From assembly GCA_905234855.1 (NCBI GenBank), contig CAJOIU010000004.1, positions 1 through 64,000 of the forward strand: a DNA stretch of 64,000 nt, read 5' to 3'. Source of the DNA: an uncultured Oscillospiraceae bacterium. Its GTDB lineage: Bacteria; Bacillota; Clostridia; Oscillospirales; Oscillospiraceae. This document shows, in pieces, positions 7,858-16,164 of the stretch. The translations under genes and the position numbers were made by a program. The notes below the pieces were generated by a model. It made no database searches, was not told where the DNA came from, and was given only the letters and a program-made list of their open reading frames with translations. Positions within the stretch are counted from its first letter, which is position 1; each line of letters starts with the position of its first letter.

Positions 7858-7886
7858 TTGAAAACAGACCGCGAGTATGGTAAGAT
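7858..7886 (+). promoter_or_regulatory. Promoter of the sugar ABC importer operon
   Basis: TTGAAA (7858-7863), a 17-bp spacer and TAAGAT (7881-7886) lie about 35 bp upstream of the first ATG. Confidence 0.7.
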
Positions 7887-7921
7887 AAGATATCAAAATA
7901 TGTTTTGCAGGAGGTGAGCAT

Positions 7922-9424
7922 ATGGCGGAAGAACGTGTTCCTCTGATCGAGCTGAGGAACATCACGAAGGTCTTCCCCGGCGTCAAGGCGCTGTCGGATG
8001 TGTGCTTCACGGTCTATCCCGGCGAGGTGCATTCCCTGTGTGGCGAGAACGGCGCAGGAAAATCCACGCTCATTAAGGTCATGACCGGCGCGCACGCTGC
8101 GGATGGCGGTGAGTATTTCATCGACGGAAAGCCTGTGCATATCAGCTCTACGGCGGAGGGTATCGCCCTTGGCGTGTCTTGCGTCTATCAGGAGCTTTCC
8201 ATCGCCCCGCAGCTCGATGTTGCGCAGAACCTTTATATCGGCAATCTGCCGATGAAGGGCATCTTCATCGACCACAAGAAGCTCTACCACGACGCGCAGG
8301 AGGTGCTTTCGCTCCTCAACATGAACATCTCGCCCAAGACCCCGGCGGGCGAGCTTTCCGTTGGCCAGCAGCAGATGATCGAGATCGGCCGCGCCGTCAC
8401 GAGAAACGCCCGCTGCATCATCATGGACGAGCCGACCTCCTCCCTTTCCGAGGCGGAGACAGAGACCCTCTTCAAGATCATCGGTATCCTGCAGGAGCGC
8501 GGCATCGCTATCGTATACATCAGCCACCATCTGGACGAGGTCATGCTGCTGTCCGACCGCATCACGGTCATCCGCGACGGGCAGAACATCATCACCATGA
8601 ACAAGGCCGATACCACGCAGGATATCCTTATCACCAACATGATCGGCCGCCCGCTGGATAAGCAGTATCCCGAGAAGACCGGCCGCAAGCAGGGCGAGGT
8701 CATCCTGGACGTGCAGCAGCTCTCCGGCGAGAAATTCCGGGATATCTCCTTCCAAGTCCACGCGGGCGAGGTACTGGGCTTCTTCGGCCTCGTCGGCGCC
8801 GGCCGGTCGGAGATCATGCGCGCGATCTTCGGCGCGGATAAGCCGTCGAACGGCAGTGTTACGATAAACGGAAAGCCCATCCGTCCCGGCAGCCCCGCGG
8901 ACGCGATCCAGAAGGGCATCGGCTTCGCTACCGAGGACCGCAAGAAGGAAGGCCTCATGCTTCGGCTGAGCATTCTTCTGAACTCCACCGTCGTGAAGCT
9001 GCCGCATCTGGCAAATGTCGGCGTCATCGACCGCAAGAGCCAGAACGCAGACGCGGAGAAATACGTCACCGCCATGCGCACCAAGACGCCATCCATCAAC
9101 CAGCTCGCCGGCAACCTCTCCGGCGGCAACCAGCAGAAGGTCGTCTTGGCGAAGTGGCTCACGATGGAGCCGCAGGTGCTGATCCTCGACGAGCCCACCC
9201 GCGGCATCGACGTCGGCTCCAAGGCGGAGATCTACGACATCATCAACGATCTTGCCAAATCCGGCATGGCCATCATCGTCGTTTCCTCTGAGATCGAAGA
9301 GATCATGGGCGTTTGCGACAGCGTTATCACCATTTTCGAGGGCAATATGACCGCGCAGCTCCCCATCACGCCGGAGCTTACGCGCGAGAAGGTACTTGCC
9401 TGCTCGCTGGGAGGTAAGCCGTAA
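7922..9424 (+). CDS. Sugar-type ABC importer, duplicated ATPase (RbsA/MglA family)
   Basis: This 500-residue protein has two fused ABC domains, as in RbsA and MglA. The first has Walker A GENGAGKST (41-49), signature LSVGQQQMIEIGRA and Walker B IIMDEPTSSLSE. The second has a degenerate Walker A (GLVGAGRSE), signature LSGGNQQKVVLAKWL and Walker B LILDEPTRGID; this asymmetry is normal in the family. It powers the permeases encoded by the next two genes. The ribosome binding site is GGAGGTG. Its stop overlaps the next start (TAATG). The transported ligand (ribose, galactose, inositol, AI-2 or other) cannot be named from the ATPase. Confidence 0.92.
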   Translation: MAEERVPLIELRNITKVFPGVKALSDVCFTVYPGEVHSLCGENGAGKSTLIKVMTGAHAADGGEYFIDGKPVHISSTAEGIALGVSCVYQELSIAPQLDVAQNLYIGNLPMKGIFIDHKKLYHDAQEVLSLLNMNISPKTPAGELSVGQQQMIEIGRAVTRNARCIIMDEPTSSLSEAETETLFKIIGILQERGIAIVYISHHLDEVMLLSDRITVIRDGQNIITMNKADTTQDILITNMIGRPLDKQYPEKTGRKQGEVILDVQQLSGEKFRDISFQVHAGEVLGFFGLVGAGRSEIMRAIFGADKPSNGSVTINGKPIRPGSPADAIQKGIGFATEDRKKEGLMLRLSILLNSTVVKLPHLANVGVIDRKSQNADAEKYVTAMRTKTPSINQLAGNLSGGNQQKVVLAKWLTMEPQVLILDEPTRGIDVGSKAEIYDIINDLAKSGMAIIVVSSEIEEIMGVCDSVITIFEGNMTAQLPITPELTREKVLACSLGGKP

Positions 9425-10401
9425 TGCAGGAAAACAAGATCAAAAACGCATTCAAGCGGTTTTTCGCGCTGGACGCCAGCGCGGTCATCGTGGCAATGGT
9501 GGTGCTGGTGGCGCTCATCTCCATCCTCGCGCCGCAGATCACCGGCGGCACCTTCCTCACGAAGACCAATATCATGAACATCTTCCGCAAGCAGACCTAT
9601 ATCGGCATCATCGCCTGCGGAATGACCCTCGTCATGATCACGGGCAACATTGACCTCTCCGTCGGCAACATGATGACGCTTCTCACCGTTATCTGCGCGC
9701 TGCTGACGAAAAGCGTCGGCCCCGTTCCTGCGATTTTCCTCACGCTCCTCATCGGCGCCGCCTGCGGCGGCCTCAACGGCGTGCTTGTCGGCCCCCTCGG
9801 CCTCAACGCCTTTATTTCCACCCTCGGCACCACGTCGATCTTCTATGCGCTGGCGCTCATCATCAGCTCCGGTTTCACCCAGAGAGCGGAATCGAAGCTC
9901 TTTGACGTGATCGGCAGCGGCAGCCTGTGGATCTTCCCCGTGCCGGTCGTCATCATGGCGGTCGTCGTGGCGATCTTCTGGTTCGTCCTCAAGCGGACGG
10001 TCTATGGCCAGCAGCTTTACGCCATCGGCGCGAACAAGACCGCCGCGGACTTCTCCGGCATCCGCTCCAAGGTGCAGGTGATGGTGACCTACATCCTCAC
10101 CGGCCTGTGCGTAGCGCTGGCTGCCATCGTGATGATCGCGCGCTCCACCTCCGCGAACCCCCAGGCCGCGGGCGGAACGGAAATGGACGTTATCCTCGCC
10201 GTCGTCGTCGGCGGCACGAGCATCGCCGGCGGTAAGGGCACCATGTTCGGCACCGTGCTGGGCTTCCTGTTCATCGGCTTCATGACCACGGGCTTCACGT
10301 TCCTCGGCATGAACGAATACATTCAGAGCATCGTCACCGGCGTCATCCTTGTGGCCGCCCTGAGCTTCGACGTTATCAAAGCAAGGAGGAGCAAGCTGTG
10401 A
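9424..10401 (+). CDS. Sugar-type ABC importer permease 1 (RbsC family)
   Basis: This 325-residue permease has about ten hydrophobic segments and the family signatures MTLVMITGNIDLSVGNMM near the N-terminus, ANKTAADFSGI in the coupling region and VVGGTSIAGGKGTMFGT near the C-terminus. It would pair with the second permease as a heterodimer. The start codon overlaps the preceding stop and the gene ends 4 bp into the next one, so the three cytoplasmic and membrane subunits are translationally coupled. Confidence 0.92.
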   Translation: MQENKIKNAFKRFFALDASAVIVAMVVLVALISILAPQITGGTFLTKTNIMNIFRKQTYIGIIACGMTLVMITGNIDLSVGNMMTLLTVICALLTKSVGPVPAIFLTLLIGAACGGLNGVLVGPLGLNAFISTLGTTSIFYALALIISSGFTQRAESKLFDVIGSGSLWIFPVPVVIMAVVVAIFWFVLKRTVYGQQLYAIGANKTAADFSGIRSKVQVMVTYILTGLCVALAAIVMIARSTSANPQAAGGTEMDVILAVVVGGTSIAGGKGTMFGTVLGFLFIGFMTTGFTFLGMNEYIQSIVTGVILVAALSFDVIKARRSKL

Positions 10402-11381
10402 AAGATCAAGTAACTGCCCTGCCCGCCAAAAAGCGCGTCAAGAGGCTGATTTCGGACTATAACTCCGTTGCCATCGTGCTGATCCTGCTCATCATCGCCA
10501 GCTTTGTGGTGGACGGCTTTAACGGCAAGAGCATCAACACCATCCTCATCCAAGCCAGTCTCTATGGCTTCATCGCGCTGGGTCTATCCCTCGTGATGAT
10601 CACCGGCAATATCGACCTTTCCGTGGGCTATCAGCTCTGCACCGCCGCCATCCTGTGCGTGCTGGTGCTCAACGCGACCGGCAGCATGATCCTCGCCGCC
10701 GTCGTGGCGCTGCTCATAGGCGCCCTGACCGGCTCCATCAACGGCTGGGTCGTGACGAAGATCGGCGTCAATCCTCTCATCGCCACCATTGCCACCAACT
10801 ACATCTACAAGGGCTTTTCCTATTACTTCACGGAAAACGGCGCGCTCTCGCCGCTGAAGGAATACAAGGATACCCTGAAGGGCATCGCGAAAGCGCAGCT
10901 TTTCGATTCGAAATGGCTCACTGTCACGATCATCATTTTCGTGGTGGTACTGGCGCTCATGTATATCATCCTCTACAAGACCCGCTTCGGAAACGCCCTC
11001 TATATCAGCGGCGACAACGCCGAGGCCGGTGCCTTCGCGGGCATCAACATCAACAACGTGAACTTCCTCGCCTTCCTGCTGTGCGGCGTGTTCTGCGCCG
11101 CCGCGGGCATCCTGTTCGCTTCGGACAGCGCCGGCGTCACCTATACCATGGGCGAGGGCAAGGACGTGTTCGCCATCTCCGCCTGCGTCATTGGCGGCAT
11201 CAAGATGATCGGCGGCAAGGGAACCATGGTGAACGTGCTCTCCGGCGTTCTCATCATGCGCATCATTTCCAAGGCTCTCGATATGATGCTGCTGCCGCAG
11301 CAGTGGTCGAACTTCGTTTCCGGCGCTCTGCTCATCGTCATCCTGCTGGTGGACGCGCTGTCCTCCCGCAAGAAGGCTTGA
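10398..11381 (+). CDS. Sugar-type ABC importer permease 2 (RbsC family)
   Basis: This 327-residue permease starts with GTG at 10398, overlapping the previous stop (GTGA), and has AAGGAGGAG upstream. It carries the same signatures as its partner: LSLVMITGNIDLSVGYQL, a SGDNAEAGAFAGI coupling segment and VIGGIKMIGGKGTMVNV. Two different permeases rather than one duplicated gene product is a common layout for galactofuranose-, xylose- or AI-2-type importers. The ligand remains undetermined. Confidence 0.92.
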   Translation: MKDQVTALPAKKRVKRLISDYNSVAIVLILLIIASFVVDGFNGKSINTILIQASLYGFIALGLSLVMITGNIDLSVGYQLCTAAILCVLVLNATGSMILAAVVALLIGALTGSINGWVVTKIGVNPLIATIATNYIYKGFSYYFTENGALSPLKEYKDTLKGIAKAQLFDSKWLTVTIIIFVVVLALMYIILYKTRFGNALYISGDNAEAGAFAGININNVNFLAFLLCGVFCAAAGILFASDSAGVTYTMGEGKDVFAISACVIGGIKMIGGKGTMVNVLSGVLIMRIISKALDMMLLPQQWSNFVSGALLIVILLVDALSSRKKA

Positions 11382-11451
11382 TCCCCTGTATGTCACCGCG
11401 GAACGCGGTTTCATAAAAACGAATCCTATATTTTCAGAAAGGACACAAATC

Positions 11452-12540
11452 ATGAAAAAGATCATCGCACTTGTTCTTGCGCTGATGATGGTTCTCGCTC
11501 TGTGCGCCTGCGGCTCTCAGGGTGGTACCACCGAAGCCGCTCCCGCCGCCGAGGCTGCTCCCGCTGCTGAGGCCGAGCCCGCTGCCGAGGCCGAGCCCGC
11601 TGCCGAGGCTGAGCCCGCTGCCGAGGCTGAGCCCGCTGTCGGCGGCGATCTTGACCGCAACGGCGACGGCAAGGTCACCATCGGCTATTCCACCATCGCC
11701 TATGCCATTGCTCCGCTGACCCAGTTCCTCTGCGATAACCTCAACGAGCTGGCCACGGCCGAAGGCTGGGAGTTCAGCTACCTCGCCGCTGAGGGCGACG
11801 CTATGCTGCAGGGTCAGCAGATCGAGACTCTCGTGGATCAGGATCCCGACTATCTCGTTATCTTCCCCGCGGACGCTGAGCTCGCCATCGACTGGGTCGA
11901 GGGCGCTGCTGACGAAGGCGTGCCCGTATTCCTTGTCGGCACTGACGTTGCCGAAGAGGCGCATGACAGCGCTATCGCTTTCTGCGGCCCGGATAACTAT
12001 GCCATGGGCGTTGAGCTGGCTGAGGCTCTGATTGCCGCCAACGGCGAGGATGCCGCTCTCGGCATCGTGGAGATCGGCGGCAACGCCGGCCAGGCGGACT
12101 ATATCGACCGTAAGGCCGGTTTTGAGGATACAATCGCTTCCTCCTCCAACTACACCATCCTCGGCGACACCGCTTGGTGCCACTCCAGCCGTACCACCGC
12201 GCAGGACTCCATGGCGGACTTCCTCTCCACCTATGGCGACCAGATCAACGTCCTCTATGGCATGGACGACGACCTGACCCTCGGCGGCGTTAACGCCATC
12301 GCTGAGGTCGGCCGCGACGATATTCAGGTCTACTCCATCACCGGCCAGGTCGAGGCTATTCAGGCCATCAAGGACGGCAAGATGGTCACAACCACCTACA
12401 CCCCGACCCGTCTCACCGCTTCCCTCGTGATCGATGCCATCAATGAGTATGCCGCCAACGGCAGCATCGAGTATTATCAGTCCTATCTGCCCGACCTCAT
12501 CACCGCCGACAATGCGGATAACTATGAGGGCGAGTTCTAA
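11452..12540 (+). CDS. Periplasmic-binding-protein-like sugar receptor lipoprotein
   Basis: This 362-residue lipoprotein has the signal MKKIIALVLALMMVLALCACG with lipobox LCAC. After it comes a 40-residue Ala/Glu/Pro linker (repeated AAEAEP) and then a type-I periplasmic binding protein (RbsB-like) fold beginning near KVTIGYSTIAYAIAPLTQF. Typical pieces are VDQDPDYLVIFPADAE, a NAGQADYIDRKAGFED hinge segment, and GMDDDLTLGGVNAIAEVG. It is the receptor of the importer encoded just upstream; a 70-bp gap and its own AGAAAGGA ribosome binding site allow higher expression. A strong terminator follows. Confidence 0.92.
   Translation: MKKIIALVLALMMVLALCACGSQGGTTEAAPAAEAAPAAEAEPAAEAEPAAEAEPAAEAEPAVGGDLDRNGDGKVTIGYSTIAYAIAPLTQFLCDNLNELATAEGWEFSYLAAEGDAMLQGQQIETLVDQDPDYLVIFPADAELAIDWVEGAADEGVPVFLVGTDVAEEAHDSAIAFCGPDNYAMGVELAEALIAANGEDAALGIVEIGGNAGQADYIDRKAGFEDTIASSSNYTILGDTAWCHSSRTTAQDSMADFLSTYGDQINVLYGMDDDLTLGGVNAIAEVGRDDIQVYSITGQVEAIQAIKDGKMVTTTYTPTRLTASLVIDAINEYAANGSIEYYQSYLPDLITADNADNYEGEF
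11563..11634 (+). repeat. Four tandem 18-bp repeats in the lipoprotein linker
   Basis: Four near-identical copies of GCTGCCGAGGCCGAGCCC encode the AAEAEP linker of the binding protein. Copy number could vary between strains and would change linker length in 6-residue steps. Confidence 0.85.
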
Positions 12541-12567
12541 GGATCGGCTGAAAACCGCATAAGCCTT

Positions 12568-12596
12568 GGAGTGCCGCGTGAGCGGCGCTCCTTTTC
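12568..12596 (+). terminator. Intrinsic terminator of the ABC importer operon
   Basis: The stem GGAGTGCCGC/GCGGCGCTCC with a GTGA loop is followed by TTTT. It abuts the stop of the convergent asnB fragment. Confidence 0.8.
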
Positions 12597-12911
12597 ATAT
12601 AAGCTCGACGCGGTATTTCTCCAGCCAGTAGTTGAGCTGCAGCATATAGGCGATGGTCTGCGGCGCGGTCATGAGCTGCCCATACCACGGCTCGGCGCTG
12701 TCGCTCTGGAGAAGAGTCTCCAGCGCCTCCCGGCGCACGATGGACAGCAGCGGGGCGGTTCCTTCCGCCATGACCTCCCGCAGCCTATCGGACACGGCGG
12801 CAAGATAGGACGGATTGTGGGTTTTTGGATAAGGACTTTTTTTCCGCCAAAGCACATCATCCGGCAGCAAGCCGCGAACGGCCTCCCGCAGCAGACCTTT
12901 CTCATAATGCC
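12595..12911 (-). pseudogene. asnB: asnB 3' fragment: C-terminal 104 codons of asparagine synthetase
   Basis: Read from 12909 (His-Tyr-Glu-Lys-Gly), the frame encodes a typical AsnB C-terminus, including KGLLREAVRGLLPDDVLWR, the conserved KKSPYPKTHNPSYL motif of the synthetase active site, and a terminal TIAYMLQLNYWLEKYRVEL. There is no start codon of its own: the homologous sequence begins abruptly where the serine recombinase gene ends. Its missing N-terminal 504 codons lie on the same strand at 57131-58642. Joining the two at the shared GGC gives an uninterrupted 608-codon gene of normal family length, with the join in a short loop between WEMK and EKGLL. It is probably not translated in the present arrangement. 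Confidence 0.9.
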
Positions 12912-12925
12912 GGTGATCCGTCGGA
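12899..12925 (-). other. Proposed recombination junction (attR-like) between serine recombinase and asnB 3' part
   Basis: The minus strand reads recombinase sequence up to CACCGG and asnB sequence from GCATTATGAG; the shared core with the 57.13-kb junction is GGC at 12911-12909. The exact crossover dinucleotide cannot be decided from one sequence. Confidence 0.6.
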
Positions 12926-14557
12926 CACGGTTTGTGATAAGGATTCGGCTTCGGCGCGGGGAAAGCGGTAGAAGATCTCAAGCTCCTGTTCCCGGACGCC
13001 GTTCGGCAGCTTCACAGCCTCGTGGACGGTGATCTTCTCGATCAGCCCTTGGAGCAGCTCGGCTGTCAGCTCGGTGGGAGCCGCATATTTCTCGATAAGC
13101 GCGCCCCAGCGCTGGGCGCTGCCGTCGTCAGCGGGTTTTCCGGCCGACTCCTTTAGGCGCACCGTCCTTTCGGCCAGCGCTGCCTGTTCCGCTTGATATT
13201 TCTCCGAGAGTATTTCGTAGTTGTATTCTGTGATCCTGCCTGCCGCCCGATCCTCAAAAAGTATTGAAAAGATGCGATCCAGCTCTGCTTTTCGTTTTTC
13301 GGCCTTGGCGAGCTCCGAAGCCCGTTTTTTGGCGGCGGCCGCGCCTTCGCGGCCGCTTGTCCGCAGGAGCCCTGCAAGCAGTCGCTGCTTTTCCGGCGGG
13401 GTCAGTGCTGCCCAAACACGGAGACGGGCGAGGATGACGGCATAGAGCGCGTCATAGCGGATATAATGCTGGGTGCAGCCCGCCCGTGCGGTTCCATAGC
13501 GGCGATAGCCGGAGCAATTGAAATAGGCGATAGGCTTTTTGCCCGCCCGGTTCGTCCCATAGCCCAGTGCCCGTCCGCAGCCGCCGCATCGCGTCAGTCC
13601 CGCAAAAATCTGTACGGTGTTTTCCCTCGTGCTGCGGCGACGGGAGGCAAGCGCAAGCTGAACGCGCTCAAAAAGCTCGGCGCTTATGATCCCTTCATGG
13701 GTGTTTTCCACCCGGATCCACTCCTCTTTTGGGCTGCGGATCATTTTTCGGTTCTTATAGGATATGCTGTGCTTTTTGTTTTGGACGCTGTTGCCGATAT
13801 ACACCTCGTTTGTCAAGAGGCTTTTAACGTAGGTATCCGTCCATCGGTACGCCTTTTCGCCGGGGTTTTCCCCGTGGATATGGGCGAAGCTGCCGTCCCG
13901 CTGATAATGGAGCCAGCTCGGCGTGGGAACCTGCTCCTCGGCGAGGAGCTTTGCGATCCTTTGCGCGCCATGACCGTGGGCGGCAAGATCGAAGATCCGT
14001 TCGACGATCCACCGGGTATCTTCGTCAATGAGCAGCCTGTTCGGATGCTCCGGGTCTTTTTTATAGCCCAAGGGCGCGTGGGTGCAGATATACTCCCCCG
14101 CGGCGTACTTGGCTCGGTAGGCCGCTTTCACCTTGCGGCTGGTGTCCTTGGCGAGCCATTCGTTGAACAGGTTCTTGAACGGCACAAAGTCGCTCAGCCC
14201 ATGCTCCGTGTCCTCGTTGTCCGTCACGGCGATGTAGCGGATGCGCTTTTCCGGGAACACAAATTCCAGATAGTAGTCCATCATTACATGCTCGCGCCCG
14301 AGTCGGGACAGGTCTTTCGTGATGATGCAGCCGATCCTGCCCGCGTCCGCGTCGGCCAGCATACGCTGGAAGGCCGGTCGGTCGAAGCTCGTGCCGCTCC
14401 AGCCGTCGTCCACATATTCGTCATAGACGGGAAAGCCATGCTCCTTGGCATACGCCCGCAGGATGGTGCGCTGGGTCTCGATGCTCACGCTGTCGCCATA
14501 GCTCTCGTCGTCTACGCTCAGTCTCATATAAAGTGCTGTTTGGTTCGACCGCTTCAA
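12902..14557 (-). CDS. Large serine recombinase (TnpX/TndX-like)
   Basis: This 551-residue site-specific recombinase has an N-terminal resolvase domain with catalytic Ser14 in YMRLSVDDE and the conserved SIETQR, VDDGWSGTSFDRPAFQRM and KDLSRLGREH segments. A recombinase domain (PLGYKKDPEHPNRL, GAQRIAKLL) and a zinc ribbon (CGGCGRALGYG with later cysteines) follow, then a coiled-coil region around 400-480. The start is TTG 14557 with GGGAGGT 5 nt upstream. Its stop TGA lies inside the asnB 3' fragment, 5 nt past the shared GGC, so the target gene supplies the last codons and the stop. Such enzymes insert and excise circular DNA between attP and attB; the adjoining disrupted asnB marks a target site. 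It is oriented toward the junction, as usual. Confidence 0.92.
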   Translation of the reverse strand: MKRSNQTALYMRLSVDDESYGDSVSIETQRTILRAYAKEHGFPVYDEYVDDGWSGTSFDRPAFQRMLADADAGRIGCIITKDLSRLGREHVMMDYYLEFVFPEKRIRYIAVTDNEDTEHGLSDFVPFKNLFNEWLAKDTSRKVKAAYRAKYAAGEYICTHAPLGYKKDPEHPNRLLIDEDTRWIVERIFDLAAHGHGAQRIAKLLAEEQVPTPSWLHYQRDGSFAHIHGENPGEKAYRWTDTYVKSLLTNEVYIGNSVQNKKHSISYKNRKMIRSPKEEWIRVENTHEGIISAELFERVQLALASRRRSTRENTVQIFAGLTRCGGCGRALGYGTNRAGKKPIAYFNCSGYRRYGTARAGCTQHYIRYDALYAVILARLRVWAALTPPEKQRLLAGLLRTSGREGAAAAKKRASELAKAEKRKAELDRIFSILFEDRAAGRITEYNYEILSEKYQAEQAALAERTVRLKESAGKPADDGSAQRWGALIEKYAAPTELTAELLQGLIEKITVHEAVKLPNGVREQELEIFYRFPRAEAESLSQTVSDGSPAL

Positions 14558-14570
14558 ATGATACCTCCCG

Positions 14571-14608
14571 AAAAAACGACCCACGCTTACGGTTCGATAA
14601 GCGTGGGT
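14571..14608 (-). terminator. Intrinsic terminator between the TnpW-like gene and the recombinase
   Basis: On the minus strand ACCCACGCTTA pairs with TAAGCGTGGGT and is followed by CGTTTTTT. The recombinase ribosome binding site GGGAGGT begins 2 nt after the U-run, so this hairpin could restrict recombinase expression. Confidence 0.75.
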
Positions 14609-14620
14609 TCCGTTCTGTTA

Positions 14621-14803
14621 TTATTCTGCAGGCTCGCTGCGGGAGCCGTCCTCCTGCCGGGCGGCATAGAGGATGAGCTCCTCCAGCAGCTCGCTCATGG
14701 GTTTCCCCTTTTCCGCAAAGTGTTCCGTGACCTTGATGCGGTTCTTCCCGCGGTGGAAAACCGCCTGTTCGTCTTCATCGACCGTATAGAACGCCTTGCC
14801 CAT
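14621..14803 (-). CDS. Small TnpW-like protein accompanying the serine recombinase
   Basis: This 60-residue acidic/basic mixed protein begins MGKAFYTVDEDEQ and contains NRIKVTEHFAEKGKPMSELLEELIL. The pattern of a short beta segment, V-x-x-HF and a C-terminal helix resembles TnpW-type small proteins found beside clostridial large serine recombinases; this is a resemblance, not a firm match. An AGGAGG lies 14 nt upstream of the ATG, longer than ideal. A terminator separates it from the recombinase. About 100 bp upstream (14804-14909) show no gene. It could be a regulator or directionality factor. Confidence 0.55.
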   Translation of the reverse strand: MGKAFYTVDEDEQAVFHRGKNRIKVTEHFAEKGKPMSELLEELILYAARQEDGSRSEPAE

Positions 14804-14909
14804 GCCGATCCGCGCCGCCTCCTGTGCCGCCGTGATCCCGAAACGGTGTGTTCGGGTCAATCCATGCCTATGCGGGATCGCCCGACCATATGACAGGCAT
14901 CGCCATGAG

Positions 14910-14944
14910 AAAAAACGTCCGGCACGACGCTTTGCGTGCCGGAC
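14910..14944 (-). terminator. Intrinsic terminator of the ilv/leu block after ilvA
   Basis: GTCCGGCACG and CGTGCCGGAC form a 10-bp stem directly after the ilvA stop and are followed by GTTTTTT on the minus strand. Confidence 0.85.
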
Positions 14945-14946
14945 GG

Positions 14947-16164
14947 TCATTCCATTTCCTGTATGCGGTCGGTCATGATCTTGAAGCCGGCCTTCGTGAG
15001 CTCATCCTTGATGGTTTGGATCTGGGCGAAATCACGGGTCTCCATGCCGATCTTGAGGAAGCAGCTCGAGATCGCCATGTTCGCGTCCGAACGCTCATGG
15101 TGGACGGAGACGACGTTGCCGCCGCAGTCGGAGATGATCTTGCTCACACCCACGAGCTGACCGGGTTTATCCTCCAGCGCGATCTGCAGAACGCTGTTGC
15201 GCCCGCCCATGACAAGGCCGCGGGTGATGACCCGGGAGAGGATGTTCACGTCGATGTTGCCGCCGGAGACGAGGCATACGACCTTTTTGCCCTCAATGGG
15301 CAGCTTGTGGAACATGGCTGCGGCCACGCTGACCGCGCCTGCACCCTCGGCAATGAGCTTCTGCTGTTCGATGAGCGCAAGGATGGCTGCGGCGATCTCG
15401 TCCTCCGAGACGGTCACCACGTCGTCCACAAACTGCTTTGTCATGGAGAACGTCACGTCCCCCGGCGTTTTCACCGCGATGCCGTCGGCAAAGGTGGCAA
15501 CGGTTTCCAGCGTCACGATCTCATCCATCTGGCGGCTGCGCGCCATGCTGGGCGCGTTGGAGGCCTGAACGCCGTAGACCTTCACGTTCGGGTTGAGGCT
15601 CTTGACGGCGCAGGCGACGCCGGAGATGAGCCCGCCCCCGCCCACGGGGACGATGATGGCGTCTACCTCCGGGAGCTGGTCGAGGATCTCAAGGCCGATG
15701 GTACCCTGCCCGGCGATGACGAGCTCGTCGTTGAAGGGGTGGATGAAGGTGGCGCCCGTCTCGTCCCGCAGGCGGCAGGCGTATTCATAGGCGTCGTCAT
15801 ACGCGCCGGGAACGAGCCGCACCTCCGCGCCGAGACGCTTCGTGGCCTCCACCTTGCTGATAGGCGCGCCGTCGGGCATGCATACGATGCTGCGGATGCC
15901 CATTTTCGTGGCCGAGAGCGCCACGCCCTGCGCATGGTTTCCGGCGGAGCAGGCGATGATGCCCGCCGCCCGCTGCTCCGGGGTGAGGGAGGCGATCTTG
16001 TTGTATGCGCCCCGCAGCTTGAAGCTGCCGGTCACCTGCAGGTTCTCGGCCTTCAGATAGATCTGGGTATCGCCGCTGAGATTTGGCGCTTGGAGCAGGT
16101 CGGTTCTGCGCGCTATGTTTTTGAGCGTGAACGCGGCCTGATAGATCTTGTCAAGGGTCAGCAT
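14947..16164 (-). CDS. ilvA: Threonine ammonia-lyase with ACT domain
   Basis: This 405-residue PLP enzyme converts threonine to 2-oxobutanoate and ammonia, the entry to isoleucine. PLP Lys49 lies in GSFKLRGAYNK, the phosphate-binding loop is GGGGLISG, and SAGNHAQGVA is a further family signature. The C-terminal about 80 residues (LQIALEDKPGQLVGVSKII, SSCFLKIGMETRD) form a single ACT domain, as in TdcB-long/IlvA forms of Firmicutes, which allows allosteric control. Its start overlaps the last codons of the DUF815 gene. With ilvC, ilvD and ilvB nearby and a terminator after it, it is the last gene of the branched-chain block, which supports a biosynthetic role. Confidence 0.93.
   Translation of the reverse strand: MLTLDKIYQAAFTLKNIARRTDLLQAPNLSGDTQIYLKAENLQVTGSFKLRGAYNKIASLTPEQRAAGIIACSAGNHAQGVALSATKMGIRSIVCMPDGAPISKVEATKRLGAEVRLVPGAYDDAYEYACRLRDETGATFIHPFNDELVIAGQGTIGLEILDQLPEVDAIIVPVGGGGLISGVACAVKSLNPNVKVYGVQASNAPSMARSRQMDEIVTLETVATFADGIAVKTPGDVTFSMTKQFVDDVVTVSEDEIAAAILALIEQQKLIAEGAGAVSVAAAMFHKLPIEGKKVVCLVSGGNIDVNILSRVITRGLVMGGRNSVLQIALEDKPGQLVGVSKIISDCGGNVVSVHHERSDANMAISSCFLKIGMETRDFAQIQTIKDELTKAGFKIMTDRIQEME

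Noticed and set aside
11563-11634. Regulatory tandem repeat
   Set aside because: Fully explained as a flexible lipoprotein linker of six-residue units, common in clostridial binding proteins.
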